Source of the DNA: Impatiens glandulifera
Lineage: Eukaryota > Streptophyta > Magnoliopsida > Ericales > Balsaminaceae
Reading direction: 5' to 3'
Length of the DNA: 64,000 bases
Assembly: GCF_907164915.1 (NCBI RefSeq)
Contig: NC_061866.1
Coordinates: forward strand, 20,700,429 to 20,764,428
The notes under the pieces: generated by a model
Database searches by the model: none
What the model was told of the DNA's origin: nothing
The model's input: the letters and a program-made list of their open reading frames with translations, nothing else
In this document: piece by piece, positions 10,522-20,900 of the stretch
Layout: each line of letters begins with the position of its first letter
Position numbering within the stretch: position 1 is the stretch's first letter
Program-made: the position numbers and the translations under genes

Positions 10522-13020
10522 TCACGTTCTTTTGAGTGGCGGTACAGCCTTTTCCTCAAATTCTTCATCGTCTTGTAAGATCGTGTTGAGTGGAGGTGAA
10601 GTGACCGGGTCAGTAGTGTTGTCCAGTAGCTTTTGAACTGCTGCCCTTTTGGAAGAAGCCGTTCTCTTTCTGGTGGTCGGTCCGGTTGATGGAGCTGCCT
10701 CCTTTGATTTCTTATGAGCATTGGCGAGCTCTTCGTATGTAAGCTGTTGGTCGAGTAGTCGAGCCGCATCCTCATTCCGCTGAACCTCTATTACCGGTTC
10801 AACATACTCTATATTTTGAACGTGTTGGGCCGGGCTTGCATCCGCTTGCACTGTTTCCTTTTGAATTTGGACTTGCTCGTCCTCGGCATCTTGAATCTTT
10901 GGAGCCGCGATTTCATTTACTTCTTCAAGTGCTTTGTCAGCTGCTAGCTTTGCCGCTACCATCTCCGCCAGTTGTTCGGTAACCGCCATTAGATCAGCTT
11001 CGGTCTTGGCATGCTTCTCTTCAAGCGTTGTAATTTTTTCGAGTATGGATCCAGCCTTTGACACCGGACTGAGACTGATTCCCTTCAATAGTATTCAGCC
11101 TTTGATCTGTTGTTATTAGGTGGAGATTTACCAAACAGACCTGTTGGTTGGTATGAGCAATATCGGTCTCCAACTTCTTAGTTACAGCCTCCAACGTCTT
11201 AGTTCTATCGGTTGTTTCGCCGAACAAAAGATCGGTAAGGCCGTATTTTTCCTCAACGGACGTAATTCGTTCAACCGCGGCTTCCAGCCGTTTATCGGTT
11301 GACTCAATCATCTCGATAGATCTTGTTGCAGTTTCCTTTATAATTCTTTTGACATGGAAGGATGGCTGCATTGACAAATTCCTCGATAATGTCCTTGACC
11401 CTATCCTCTGTTACAGCCGGCACCGAAGCATTGTCAGTTTGCGGAGATGCGTGCTGATCGGTGATCGGAATGCCCGTTTCGAATTCGGTGTTGTTGATCA
11501 CGGGTTCCAGTTGACGAAAGATATGTTCAGCTTCGGTCAGATTCGGACCGCCATCATCATCAGGATTAGATCTGGAGAAGAGTGATGCCTCTTGGTGATC
11601 GGGTTCCGCTTCCAACCGTGCCAGCTCATCGGTCAGTTCCCGTTCTTTGACTGTTAGCATATCCAGCACTAAGGTCTCGAACTAGGATTCCTCCGTCCCA
11701 GGGATGTGCTTTTCACGAAGATGTTGGATATGATCGGTGAGTTCTAGTAACCGGGCATGCGGTTCGACCATCTTACTTCTTCGAAGAGCGGTCACTACGC
11801 TCTTAGCCTTTGTAAGGTTGATGACTTCCGTTTCCATCTCAATCAATTTTTCGTATCTTCGGTCAACGGGATGTTCCGGTAGCATGTTGGTGTAGAAGAT
11901 TTCATGCCGGTTTAGAGCCCATTGAAAATAAACATCGCTCGCAGCGTGAGCGTGAACGTAAATTTGGTTCATGATTTGTTTGACGAGATCCTCTCCCATT
12001 TGCCGAATGTGTTCATCCGCGGATTCATTTCTTTCCGGTTGCCCGCCCGAACCGGTTTCAGTATCATCATTTCTGGCCGATTGTTTTTTGACCACCTTCT
12101 CTTTCCCTTTGCCAGACCGATCCGCCCCGGTGTTGTTTGAGAGAGTTCGGCCAGAGCTGGATGCCGAATTTTCCGTATTGAGGGTGTCGGACTGAGGATT
12201 AGCCGACCCGGTCGGTTGCTGATCCGCCTTGCTTCCGGATTATTCTTTTGCCGGACCTTTTTCTTTTTGGTTGTGACTTCCTTCGGCCGCTTTTACTGCC
12301 GGAGACCTTTGTTCTGCCCTGTTTGTCCTCCGGTCTAATAAAATGAGTGGATTTTATGATTTTACTTGGAGGAATGAAGACACCCGGGCCGGTTTCAGCA
12401 TTGATGTGGCGCGTTATCTTCCCAAGGGGAACGACGTATCCCCACGACCGTCTTGAAGATGGATCCGCCATCTCACAGAAGTTAGAAAAGATTACCTTAG
12501 CCCAGTTGATTTTAATGTCATTAATCAAACCGGCTATCATCTCGATCTTTAACCGCGTGAGGCTATCATAGTTGTCTCCTCTTCCCTGAACCGACTTTGA
12601 GAGAATCTCGCAAAGCGGTCTATATTCCGGTTTGAGGGAGTTTTTCTTACCGGACACAGCTATCGGTTCCTTGGTGTCCGAGATATCGCGGCAGACCGCT
12701 TGGAATGTTTCCTCGTCTGTAGACACCGAAAAATCCTTTCCTTCTATCAGTAAGTGTAGAACTTCAGCAGCTGACACTTGTGTTAGTTCAAACTGTTTTC
12801 CGCGGATTGTTGCAGATATAACTCCATTGTTGTGGATGGCGGTTTGGAAGAATTCGGTAACCGCGTCTTGATATTGAACGAACGGTCCGTTCAAGAAGTG
12901 TTCAAGACCGGAAGTGGATATAAGGTCTAGCACCCGTTTAGCTTCCGCCGATCCATTTGTTCTAATTTCCTCGAAGTCGACCTGGAAGATGTGGGTGAAA
13001 AGCACAGATTCGCGACCCAT
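10522..13020 (-). pseudogene. Sirevirus accessory ('envelope-like') gene, long form, third in tandem
   Basis: The longest of three related accessory genes. The first 273 codons (12199-13020) are uninterrupted from ATG and hold the shared N-terminal domain: a GLEHFLNGPFV stretch, then EFF, then a region ending in INWAKVIF near residue 190. A lysine/arginine-rich stretch follows. A frameshift just after 12199, a TAG at 11682-11684 and frameshifts near 11304-11377 and 11021-11088 break the rest. The broken part would carry long charged helices (heptad-like TEADLMAVTEQLAEMVAAKL) typical of coiled coils. Sirevirus 'env-like' proteins have such coiled coils. I see no signal peptide or membrane span, so an envelope role is not supported. 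The N-terminal part resembles the 'putative plant transposon protein' domain (PF20167), from memory. Confidence 0.75.
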
Positions 13021-13126
13021 TGTGATTTGGAGAGAACGAGAGATCGAGAGTTTGAAAGCTTGAGAAATTTGAGAGCTAGAGAGAGAAAGTTGTTTCGCGT
13101 AAGAATGAGATAAAATGACTAAGGAC

Positions 13127-13137
13127 GATATATATAG
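13127..13137 (-). promoter_or_regulatory. TATA box before accessory gene 3
   Basis: Minus strand CTATATATATC lies 107 bp upstream of the ATG at 13020. The sequence between is a pyrimidine-rich leader (CTCTCTCTAGCTCTC, CTCTCGATCTCTCG), as in plant 5' UTRs. Inferred core promoter; no transcript evidence. Confidence 0.5.
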
Positions 13138-13418
13138 TCGCGGGTTGGAATTTCAACCGCCGCGAACCGTCACATCAAGATTGGGCGGGAAATTTCCCTC
13201 CAAAAAGTTATTGGGCGGCAAGTTTTGGCGGCAAACATTGAGCTGGAATGCGGTCATCTTTGTAACCGTTGATTAAGAGAGTGGTGTTGTGGTGTAACCG
13301 TTTTATTTATGAGGCGGTTATTTAAACGGTGATGAAGCGATTAGCAATATTAACCAGTTGAACGTTTAAATCGGTATTTTAACTTTGCGATTTTGACCCG
13401 GTATTCGAACTTAGTAAT

Positions 13419-14207
13419 TTAAATGATCATTTGATTAAAAGAAAAGGACATAATAGACACCGATACACAGATCGGTTTAAAGTACACAAGATAAAAGATT
13501 ATAAAGTATGTAACGATTATTTTAGAGAGTTTGTCCTCCACCACTTCCTCGTTGAGAACATTTGAGAGGTTCACCGGGGTACCCGGTCTAAGATTTGGAT
13601 GGTGTGTACGAAGGAGCCGGCTTATGTGGGGGGCATAGCTCAAACCTTTCTTTGTCTCGACCATGGTTTTCAGGTTATTGAAGATGACCGATGACCAATT
13701 GATGGGGGTGATGCTGACGATGTAGGTCATCATGTCGAAGACTTTCTTAGAATAGTATTGGTTCGGAGATTGGCAGATGATAGATCGGTTGACGATCTCG
13801 TGAAGGAGTTGGATGTGATGGGCGAGGCGGGTTTTCAGACCATAGTTCTCCACCGGCACTTCGGTTCCGGAGAACATTTCCGCATAGTCAACTGTTGCAC
13901 TGCCCACCCGGGATGGGAAGTCGGAGAAACCTTCAGTGGGCAGATTGAACATCCAAGAGAATCCGCTTTCGTGAAGAACAAAGATGTGGTTTTTCACGAC
14001 GGAAGTAATGGCATCGCCGAGTATGGCTGCATTATTGAAGAATTCCATTACCTTTGGAATGAACATGGGTCCGGATTCTTCGAGAAAATAACGAAGGCCG
14101 GTGTCGGTGAGGGATTCAAACAGGAGTTCTCTCACTTCAAGATCCTCTATGTTGAGGACGGAGTCGAGATCGATGCATAGATAATTTTTTAGAGTACGGT
14201 TAGACAT
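13419..14207 (-). CDS. Sirevirus accessory protein, second in tandem
   Basis: An uninterrupted 262-codon ORF starting at ATG 14205-14207. It shares with its two neighbours the order GLRYFLEESGPMFI, then VMEFFNNA, then FNLPTEGFSDFP, then a HEIVNRSI region and INWSSVIF near residue 175. It lacks the coiled-coil tail of the third gene. After residue 230 the frame runs into a hydrophobic stretch (IIVTYFIIFYLVYF) that is either a membrane-anchor-like tail or translation of AT-rich noncoding DNA past a lost stop. The function is unknown. Its own TATA box lies 81 bp upstream. The ORF is intact although pol in the same element is badly broken. Confidence 0.65.
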   Translation of the reverse strand: MSNRTLKNYLCIDLDSVLNIEDLEVRELLFESLTDTGLRYFLEESGPMFIPKVMEFFNNAAILGDAITSVVKNHIFVLHESGFSWMFNLPTEGFSDFPSRVGSATVDYAEMFSGTEVPVENYGLKTRLAHHIQLLHEIVNRSIICQSPNQYYSKKVFDMMTYIVSITPINWSSVIFNNLKTMVETKKGLSYAPHISRLLRTHHPNLRPGTPVNLSNVLNEEVVEDKLSKIIVTYFIIFYLVYFKPICVSVSIMSFSFNQMII

Positions 14208-14634
14208 TCTTTCAAATCTTGCTAAGAGAGAGAGAGTTTAAGAAATTATAAGTTGTTTGGGGGTATTTCGGAATGAAAAGGGGGGTTCCTTATATAGATT
14301 TGAGATTGGAGGGAAAATAGAAGCATTTAATGCTAATATTCCGTTTTGTCTTATTAATGTTGGGTATATTTATGTTTCCAAAACCCTAGGAGCTCGAGGA
14401 GGAGAATCTAGTTAGGAAGTAACTAGGTTTGTGTAATTTCCCATGTAGTTGGAATTCAAAAGTTACTTTTCATTAATGAAAGTGGAGTTACAACAAACTG
14501 AAAAACACATAGATTAACCGAAAAGATCATAATGGAGTAGGATGACAATACAACCGGTACGTACAGCAAAATGACCGGTTGTAAGAAGGAGTGACTTAAT
14601 TTCTGGAAGAGTTGAGATGTCGGTTCTTCCTTTT
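14208..14634. other. spacer between accessory genes 1 and 2
   Basis: About 430 bp with no ORF. The part next to gene 2 holds its leader and TATA box. The part next to gene 1 would be the 3' flank of gene 1. No other signal recognised. Confidence 0.5.
14288..14297 (-). promoter_or_regulatory. TATA box before accessory gene 2
   Basis: Minus strand CTATATAAGG, a near-ideal plant TATA box, 81 bp upstream of the ATG at 14207. The leader between contains CTCTCTCTCTTAGC. Inferred core promoter. Confidence 0.55.
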
Positions 14635-15339
14635 TTAGGCCTTCTCGAACCGCTCATAGAACGAGTCGGCAACTTCCCTAGTTATGACTTGGGCCTGGTT
14701 CAGCCCTTCGCCTGGACAGAGCGGAACCCCGAGTTCCATGAGTAGGCAGCTGATCTGAGGAATGAGGCCTGTATGGCGAGTGGTGATCATCCAGATCAAG
14801 ACATCGAACAGCACCCTGGACCAGTTGACCGGCGTATCTGTTGTGATAGCGGTCATCATGTTGAAAACTGTGGCACAGTAAGTATTGGTCACATCCTTAC
14901 CCAGGATGCACCGACCGATGATATCATTGAGAAGCTGGTATTCATCCCTCAATGATGACCGAGCACCGTGGTCACTGATCGGATGGTTCGATCGAGAAAA
15001 GTTTAGAGAGATTTCGGCCTTTAGTTCGGTCGGAACATGCAGATCGGTGAGACCTTTCTTTGGAAGGTCGAAGCACCGAGCAAAATCACTTTCTGAAAAG
15101 TCAAACACGGTTCCTCCAACCCTTGATTGAATGAGGGTATCAAAGTACGGGGTACCGCGGAAGACCCTTGCATTGTTGAAAAATTCCAGAACAGTTTCAG
15201 GGAAGATGACATGTTTGTCATCTAGAAAGGATTTCAGACCGATGTTTTCAAGAGATTTGATCATTTTAAAGATCTCATAGTGTTCTGTCCCTTGATCAGA
15301 GTTGAAATCAACTCTGAGAATGTTTTGAAACTGAGACAT
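14635..15339 (-). CDS. Sirevirus accessory protein, first in tandem
   Basis: An uninterrupted 234-codon ORF from ATG 15337-15339 to a stop at 14635. It carries the family pattern: IGLKSFLDDKHVIFPETV, then LEFFNNARVF, then FARCFDLPKKGLTDL, then NDIIGRCILGKDV and a MMTAI...PVNWSRVLF segment near residue 175. It is essentially the N-terminal domain of the long third gene, without basic region or coiled coils. No signal peptide, membrane span or known catalytic motif is visible. It lies 528 bp past the RNase H stop with its own TATA box, so read-through from pol is unlikely to be its only route of expression. The biochemical role is unknown. Confidence 0.65.
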   Translation of the reverse strand: MSQFQNILRVDFNSDQGTEHYEIFKMIKSLENIGLKSFLDDKHVIFPETVLEFFNNARVFRGTPYFDTLIQSRVGGTVFDFSESDFARCFDLPKKGLTDLHVPTELKAEISLNFSRSNHPISDHGARSSLRDEYQLLNDIIGRCILGKDVTNTYCATVFNMMTAITTDTPVNWSRVLFDVLIWMITTRHTGLIPQISCLLMELGVPLCPGEGLNQAQVITREVADSFYERFEKA

Positions 15340-15400
15340 TTTTGTCTTAGTGAGATGATAAGTTGATACTTGTGAATATTTTGTCTGATGTTTACCTAAC

Positions 15401-15410
15401 TTATATATAG
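15401..15410 (-). promoter_or_regulatory. TATA box before accessory gene 1
   Basis: Minus strand CTATATATAA, 62 bp upstream of the ATG at 15339. The intervening leader is A/C-rich (CAAGTATCAACTTATC), like a plant 5' UTR, with no upstream ATG in the last 40 bp. Inferred core promoter. Confidence 0.55.
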
Positions 15411-15867
15411 TTTGAGGAATAACAGTATTATCCAGTGTATATTAGGTGATTTAATCTATTAACCATAGGATAAAACAAATTGCATGAATTAGGTGTGTCT
15501 ACAGCCTAAGGTGTTAGTCATAGGCCTGGACAGTGAGAGATATCATATATTCACGTCTTTTAAGGTATGACTATTTTGTTTTGAAAAATATCTTTTCAGA
15601 ACAGATACATCTAAACCCAGAAAGTTGTTCCACTTTTGTTAGGAGGCCAAATAATCCAAAATATATTATATTCAAACCGGTCGGTTTTCAGTCATTGGTC
15701 CCGATGCGGTTAATTAGTGCATGCACTAAGTAACCGGTCGGTTTACTGTAACTGATAGATAGAGTGGTTCTTCAATAAATACAATGATGAATTCGGTACC
15801 TGACATTTTAGGAAGAACTGTCGGTTTTGTCTGTCCAAACTGATTTTCCTTTTAGAGATTGAGAGTT
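15411..15867. other. pol to accessory-gene spacer
   Basis: About 460 bp between the pol stop and the first accessory promoter. No long ORF. Several CCGGT words occur, as elsewhere in the element. Any enhancer for gene 1 would lie here. Confidence 0.45.
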
Positions 15868-18800
15868 TTAAGAAATGAGTTGATTAATATCGGTTAAACC
15901 GAGGATGTTTCTGAAGTAAGAAAACTTAGCTTCCTGCAGAGGCTTTGTGAAGATATCGGCTACTTGTTGTTCTGTTGATACGTATTCCAGTCGGATATGC
16001 TTCAGCATGACATGTTCCCGAATGAAGTGGTGCCTTATGTCGATGTGCTTGGTTCTAGAATGTAAAACCGGATTGTATGTGATTGCAATGAAACTTGTGT
16101 TGTCACAGAAAATCGGTGATTCTTCGGCGGTGACACCGAAATCCTTTAGTTGTTGTTGAATCCATAGGAGTTGTGAACAACAACTTCCGGCTGCTAGATA
16201 TTCAGCCTCTGCGGTTGACGTAGCAACTGACATTTTCTTCTTGCTGTGCCATGACACAAGTCGATCGCCTAAGAATTGCATGTTCCGCTGGTACTTTTTC
16301 TGTCAACTTTACAACCTGCATAGTCTGCATCCGAGTAACTTGTGAGGTTGAAAGATAAGTCCTTTGGATACCACAGACCGACTTCAGGGATTCCCTTTAG
16401 GTATTTCAAGATTCTCTTAGCGGTTGTGTAGTGAAACTGTTTTGGATTAGCCTGAAATCGTCCATACACTCCAACCGCAAATAGTATGTCTGGTCTACTT
16501 GCTGTCAGGTATAGGAGTTAACCGATGATTCCGCGATAGGCCGTCAGGTCTACTGCCTGACCGTCATCATCTTTTTTCAGCTTAATTGATGAGCTCATTG
16601 GAGTGGCCGCGGAGGAGCATGTATCCATCCCAAATTTCTTTAGAAGTTCCTTTGTGTATTTGGGCTGACTGATGAAGGTTCCTCCTTCGAGCTGTTTAAC
16701 CTGAAGGCCTAGGAAGAAGCTTAATTCTCCCATCATACTCATCTCAAATTTGTTAGTCATCAAGGTTGAGAATTTATCACATAGCTTAGGATCGGTTGAT
16801 CCGAAAATGATGTCATCTACATATATTTGAACAAGTAGGATATGTCCCTTTTTCTCAAATTTAAATAAGGTTTTATCCACTAAACCTATGGTGAAATCGT
16901 GTTTTAACAGAAATGTGGTTAGTGTATCATACCAAGCTCTAGGAGCTTGCTTTAAACCGTACAATGCTTTATTTAGGCGGTATACATGATTAGGAAGATC
17001 AGCATTTTTAAAACCTGGTGGTTGTTCAACATATACTTCTTCACGTAGATCACCATTTAAAAATGCACTTTTAACATCCATTGAAAAAACCTTAAAGTTT
17101 TTGAATGCAGCGAACACTAGAAAAATCCTAATGGCTTCAATCCTAGCTATAGGGGCAAATGATTCTTCAAAATCAATGCCTTCTTCCTGTTTGTATCCTT
17201 GTGCCACTAATCTAGTTATGTTCCTCGTGACCAAACCGTCTTCATTGAGTATATTTCTGAATACCCATCTTGTTCCTATGACCGGTTGATCTTTCGGTTT
17301 AGGGACTAGGTACCAGACTTTGTTACTCTCAAACTAGTTTAACTCTTCTTGCATTCCCAAGATCCAATCCGGATCTGACAATGTTTCATCCACCCTTTTC
17401 GGCTTAATCTGGGATATAAAGGTGGAATTAAAGTATTCCTCCAGTATTTGTTGCCGAGTTTGGACAGGTTTTGAAGGGTCGCCTATAATAAGCTCAGGAG
17501 GATGGTTTGTGTTCCTTTTGAGATTCGGTTCAGGAGTGTCTACCAAATCACCGTTTATTTGATCAAGGATAGACATATCGGTAGGCTGAACAATAATGTC
17601 AGACCGACCGATTTCCTTAGTTTGAACCGAGGTGTCAGTTCATGCTGTGTGGCAGCTTGATCCGGATGGGTTTCATCATCACCCATTTGGTCATGGACAA
17701 ACCGTCTGAAAACCGGAACATCATCTTCACTATCAAAATAGATATTGTTATTTTCCAATCTGTTGTGTAGATCAAAGGATGATGCAGTGTTACTTTCAAC
17801 CAATTCATCGAATACAACATGAAGAGATTCTTCCACGGTTAAAGTTCTAGTGTTATACACTCTATATGCTTTACTAACTGCTGAGTAACCTAGCATTATC
17901 CTAATATTGGATTTTGCATCAAAAGCAGATAAGTAGTTTTTGTCATTTATATGAATGTAACATTTACAACCGAAAATTTTAAGATACCTAATGTTAGGGA
18001 TCCTATCAAAGTATACTTCATACGGTGTTTTGTTGTGAAACTTGTTAATCAAAGACCGGTTTTGCGTGTAACATGCAGTATTGATAGTCTCAGCCCGGAA
18101 TTTTTGAGCAACCCCCGAATCGGCTATCATGGACCTTGCGGCTTCCTTGAGAGTTCGGTTTCTTCTCTCGGTCAGGCCGTTCTATTGAGGAGTCCTAGCA
18201 CTACACAACTCGTGTCTAATACCGGATTCATCAAGAAATGCATTTAGGATACTGTTTGTAAATTCGGTTCCTCTATCACTCTTAATGTTGTTTATGCGTG
18301 TTGATTTTTCATTCTGTGAACGCTTAAGCAATGTGATTAAGTTTGATGCGTTTTCACGTTTGGATGCTAAAAATATTACCCATTTATATCTAGAATAATC
18401 ATCAACAACTACCGTAGTGTAGAGCATACCACCTAGGCTGATGAACCTAATTGGTCCAAATAGGTCCATGTGAAGGAGATCTAAGCATCGGTTAGACTAA
18501 AAATGTGTCCTTTACTCTTAAAGGTTGACTTAGTTTGTTTACCCGTTTGACATGCTGAACAAACCTTATCCTTGTTAAATACTATATTAGGAATTCCTTC
18601 AACTAGCTTTTTACCGCGGATATAATTTAAGGTTTTGAGGTTCAGATGATTTAGCCTTTTATGCCACAGCCAGATTTGATCGGTTTTAGCTATCATGCAA
18701 ACATGATGTTCTACTTCATTTTTCCAGTCTACCTTGTATATATTTCCCAACCTATTTTCGGTTAGTAGTATGTTACCCTGAGAGTTTTTGACTAAACATG

Positions 18801-19134
18801 CATGTTTAAGAAATTCTACTGTGTATCCAACATCACACATCTGACTAATGCTTAGTAGGTTAAAATGTAAATTTTCAACTAAAAGTACATTATCAATTGT
18901 TAAATTACCATATACAATCTTACCCTTGACCACAGTTCTACCTCTTGAGTTGTCACCGAAGACAATCATTGCACCGGTTTCTATTCTGATGTCGGTAAGA
19001 AGGTTGTTGTTACCAGTCATTTGTCTGGAGCAACCACTATCCAGATACCACTCAGAGTTTCCTAACCGTTTCTTCATATCCTGCAAAATATATATATTTA
19101 CAACTATTTGGTACCCACATTTACTTGGGTCCAC
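15868..19134 (-). pseudogene. Sirevirus pol (protease, integrase, RT, RNase H), multiply broken
   Basis: Copia-order polyprotein that would mature the particle, integrate the DNA and make the cDNA. Visible in order: protease WYLDSGCSRQMTG; the WHKRLNHLN pre-integrase zinc region; integrase core with VVVDDYSRYKW, SDRGTEF and, across a stop, NG..ERRNRT; reverse transcriptase with [15 protein letters not shown] and the catalytic YVDDIIFGS; RNase H with SYSDADYAGC, STAEAEYLA and CDNTS, ending in a TKHIDIRHHFIREH region. Lesions: a frameshift near 18470-18485, TAG at 18179-18181 where TPQQNG is expected, a frameshift near 17560-17600, TAG at 17334-17336 where ELNQFE is expected, a stop at 16518-16520 and a frameshift near 16270-16280. 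The active-site residues survive but no full product is possible. Confidence 0.92.
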
Positions 19135-19163
19135 AATTGATTAGTCCCTTAGGTATCCAGACT

Positions 19164-20861
19164 TTAATAAGTCGGACAACTTTCCCGGTTAGGTTTGACG
19201 TCTTTCTGTTTTCCTAAGAGTGCCTTATTTGGAGGTGGCCTTTGGTTTATCCTATGTGGTCGTGGATCGGTTTGCTTACCTTTGGGTCGGTTCGCTTTCC
19301 TTTTCTCAGGATGAAGCCATTTTTCTGAGTCAGTTGGACTTACATAGGTTACTTCGTCTTCCGGTTTTGAATCACTTTGTTCCTCATCATCGGTTGAAGA
19401 GATCTTGACAAATCTTACAAAGGGAAGTTTGTCTTTTGTAAGCTTCATTTTGTCCGAATGGTTCCGATTGGTGGATTTGTTGTCTTTGTATCCAAGACCA
19501 AATTTGCATGTGGGATGTCTTTTATACTTAGACAACTGATTCACCATTTCACTGGATCTTTTCCATGCAGCTATTCGATACCAGGTTCGGGCATCTTCCT
19601 CTTCGGTCAACTCTTGAACTGACTCTTTGAGCTGTTTGGTCTCAAAGGATAGTTCAGGTATTGCCTTGGTTTCTAGGATTTTATCAGGTTGGATAGTTTT
19701 TGGTTCGGACAGGGTTGGTGCTATGGGGTCGGTTCTAAAGTTGAGTTGGGTTGGTATTAAGGTTAATAGGTTCTTATACTCTGCTACCATGTCATTCAGT
19801 GCATTAAATAACTCATGTTTAGTAAATTCTTCACAGAGAGAGTCAAATACATGTTCCTCATTTGCCATGAGACATGTGAGTTCATCATCACTGTCACTGT
19901 GAGCCCATAAGCTTCCTCCATCATCGGCTATCAGTGCTTTCTGAACTTCACTTCCTTCACCGGTTTGTTGGTAGTTATTTCTGTGATTCTGATCATCCGG
20001 TTTCCGGTCATCCCGTCTTGATTTTCTGCATTCCCACCTGAAATGTCCCAAACAATTGTAATTATAACATCTAACATTAGATTTATCACTGTAGTTAGTG
20101 TTTGTCGGTTGGCTTCTTTTCATGAATCGGCCAAATTTCTGTGCAAGCATTGCCATGGCATCCTCGGTGAATTGTTCAGCGATTTTGATCGGTGTTGGAG
20201 CAACCGATTCCATGGATGTGACTAAGGCTTTTGTAGAGGTTGAAGCTGAAACTTCATCTTTAATCCTAGATCTCATCTCAAACTCATATGCCTTAAGATC
20301 TTCGAATACATCGTGTAGCTTTATCTTGCTTAGGCAGTTTGATTCCCTCATCACCATCGTCTTTATGTCCCATGCACTTGGAAGAGACCTTAACGCTTTC
20401 ATGATAGTTTCATTGTTGTCATACTTCTTTCCAAGAGTTGATAACTCGTCTATCACATCTGTAAACCGGTCACTGTACTCCATCATTGTTTCTCCCGGCT
20501 TCATCTTAATGTTTTCAAACTTCTGGGTAGCTACCATCAATTTGTTTTCCTTGGTTCTTTCGTTTCCCTCATGTATTTGAATCACCATCTCCCATATTTC
20601 CTTTGCGGTTTTGCAATCTCTGACTTTACAGAAAGTATTCCTGTCCAAACCGTTGATGATGTGATTTCTAGCATGGTTGTCCAGATTATTTCTTCTCCTG
20701 TCATCTTTTGTCCAATCCTCCCTATCTTTATCAATCTTTATCGGTCCTTCAGCCAGGATGAATGACATCTCATCATCCATAATGATTAAGTGCAGATGTA
20801 TGTGTAACTTCCAGTTGACAAAATCATCACCTTCTAGCATTGGAGGCTTATCAAGAGTCAT
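19164..20861 (-). CDS. Sirevirus gag (nucleocapsid), nearly intact
   Basis: A 565-codon ORF from ATG 20859-20861, the structural protein that packages element RNA. Residues 10-200 form the UBN2-type gag domain, with KEIWE, EGNERTKENK and a WDIKTMVMRES region. The zinc knuckle at 265-278 reads CxxYxxxxHxxxxC: the second cysteine (residue 268) is tyrosine (codon 20058-20060), so zinc binding is probably lost. The C-terminal half is charged, with a QLKESVQELTEEE helix. The frame ends at 19164, but a one-base shift reopens a conserved KVWIPKGLI segment that runs to a stop near 19143. The last few residues here are therefore probably frameshifted. The primer site lies about 25 bp upstream of the ATG. 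Confidence 0.88.
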   Translation of the reverse strand: MTLDKPPMLEGDDFVNWKLHIHLHLIIMDDEMSFILAEGPIKIDKDREDWTKDDRRRNNLDNHARNHIINGLDRNTFCKVRDCKTAKEIWEMVIQIHEGNERTKENKLMVATQKFENIKMKPGETMMEYSDRFTDVIDELSTLGKKYDNNETIMKALRSLPSAWDIKTMVMRESNCLSKIKLHDVFEDLKAYEFEMRSRIKDEVSASTSTKALVTSMESVAPTPIKIAEQFTEDAMAMLAQKFGRFMKRSQPTNTNYSDKSNVRCYNYNCLGHFRWECRKSRRDDRKPDDQNHRNNYQQTGEGSEVQKALIADDGGSLWAHSDSDDELTCLMANEEHVFDSLCEEFTKHELFNALNDMVAEYKNLLTLIPTQLNFRTDPIAPTLSEPKTIQPDKILETKAIPELSFETKQLKESVQELTEEEDARTWYRIAAWKRSSEMVNQLSKYKRHPTCKFGLGYKDNKSTNRNHSDKMKLTKDKLPFVRFVKISSTDDEEQSDSKPEDEVTYVSPTDSEKWLHPEKRKANRPKGKQTDPRPHRINQRPPPNKALLGKQKDVKPNRESCPTY

Positions 20862-20886
20862 GCTTGCTTGAGTATTGAAACTAACT

Positions 20887-20898
20887 GCTCTGATACCA
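20887..20898 (-). promoter_or_regulatory. primer binding site of the Sirevirus
   Basis: Minus strand TGGTATCAGAGC, complementary to the 3' end of initiator methionine tRNA, two bases inside the 5' LTR. It primes minus-strand cDNA synthesis. The same 12-mer is used by the two other Copia elements here (22249-22260 and 33040-33051). Confidence 0.92.
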
Positions 20899-20900
20899 AT

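Noticed and set aside
10522..13020. Interpretation as a true viral envelope gene
   Set aside because: No signal peptide, fusion peptide or membrane-spanning segment is visible in the long accessory genes; 'envelope-like' is only the historical label for this position in Sireviruses.
11120..15130. Plus-strand ORFs over the accessory genes (for example 13758-14180)
   Set aside because: Shadow frames of the minus-strand accessory ORFs, which have homologues, ATGs and upstream TATA boxes.
19090..19145. A mini-intron joining gag and pol (GTAAAT near 19143 to TTTTGCAG near 19085)
   Set aside because: The donor is not present in the related element at 34860, and the spliced frame would hit a stop at once.
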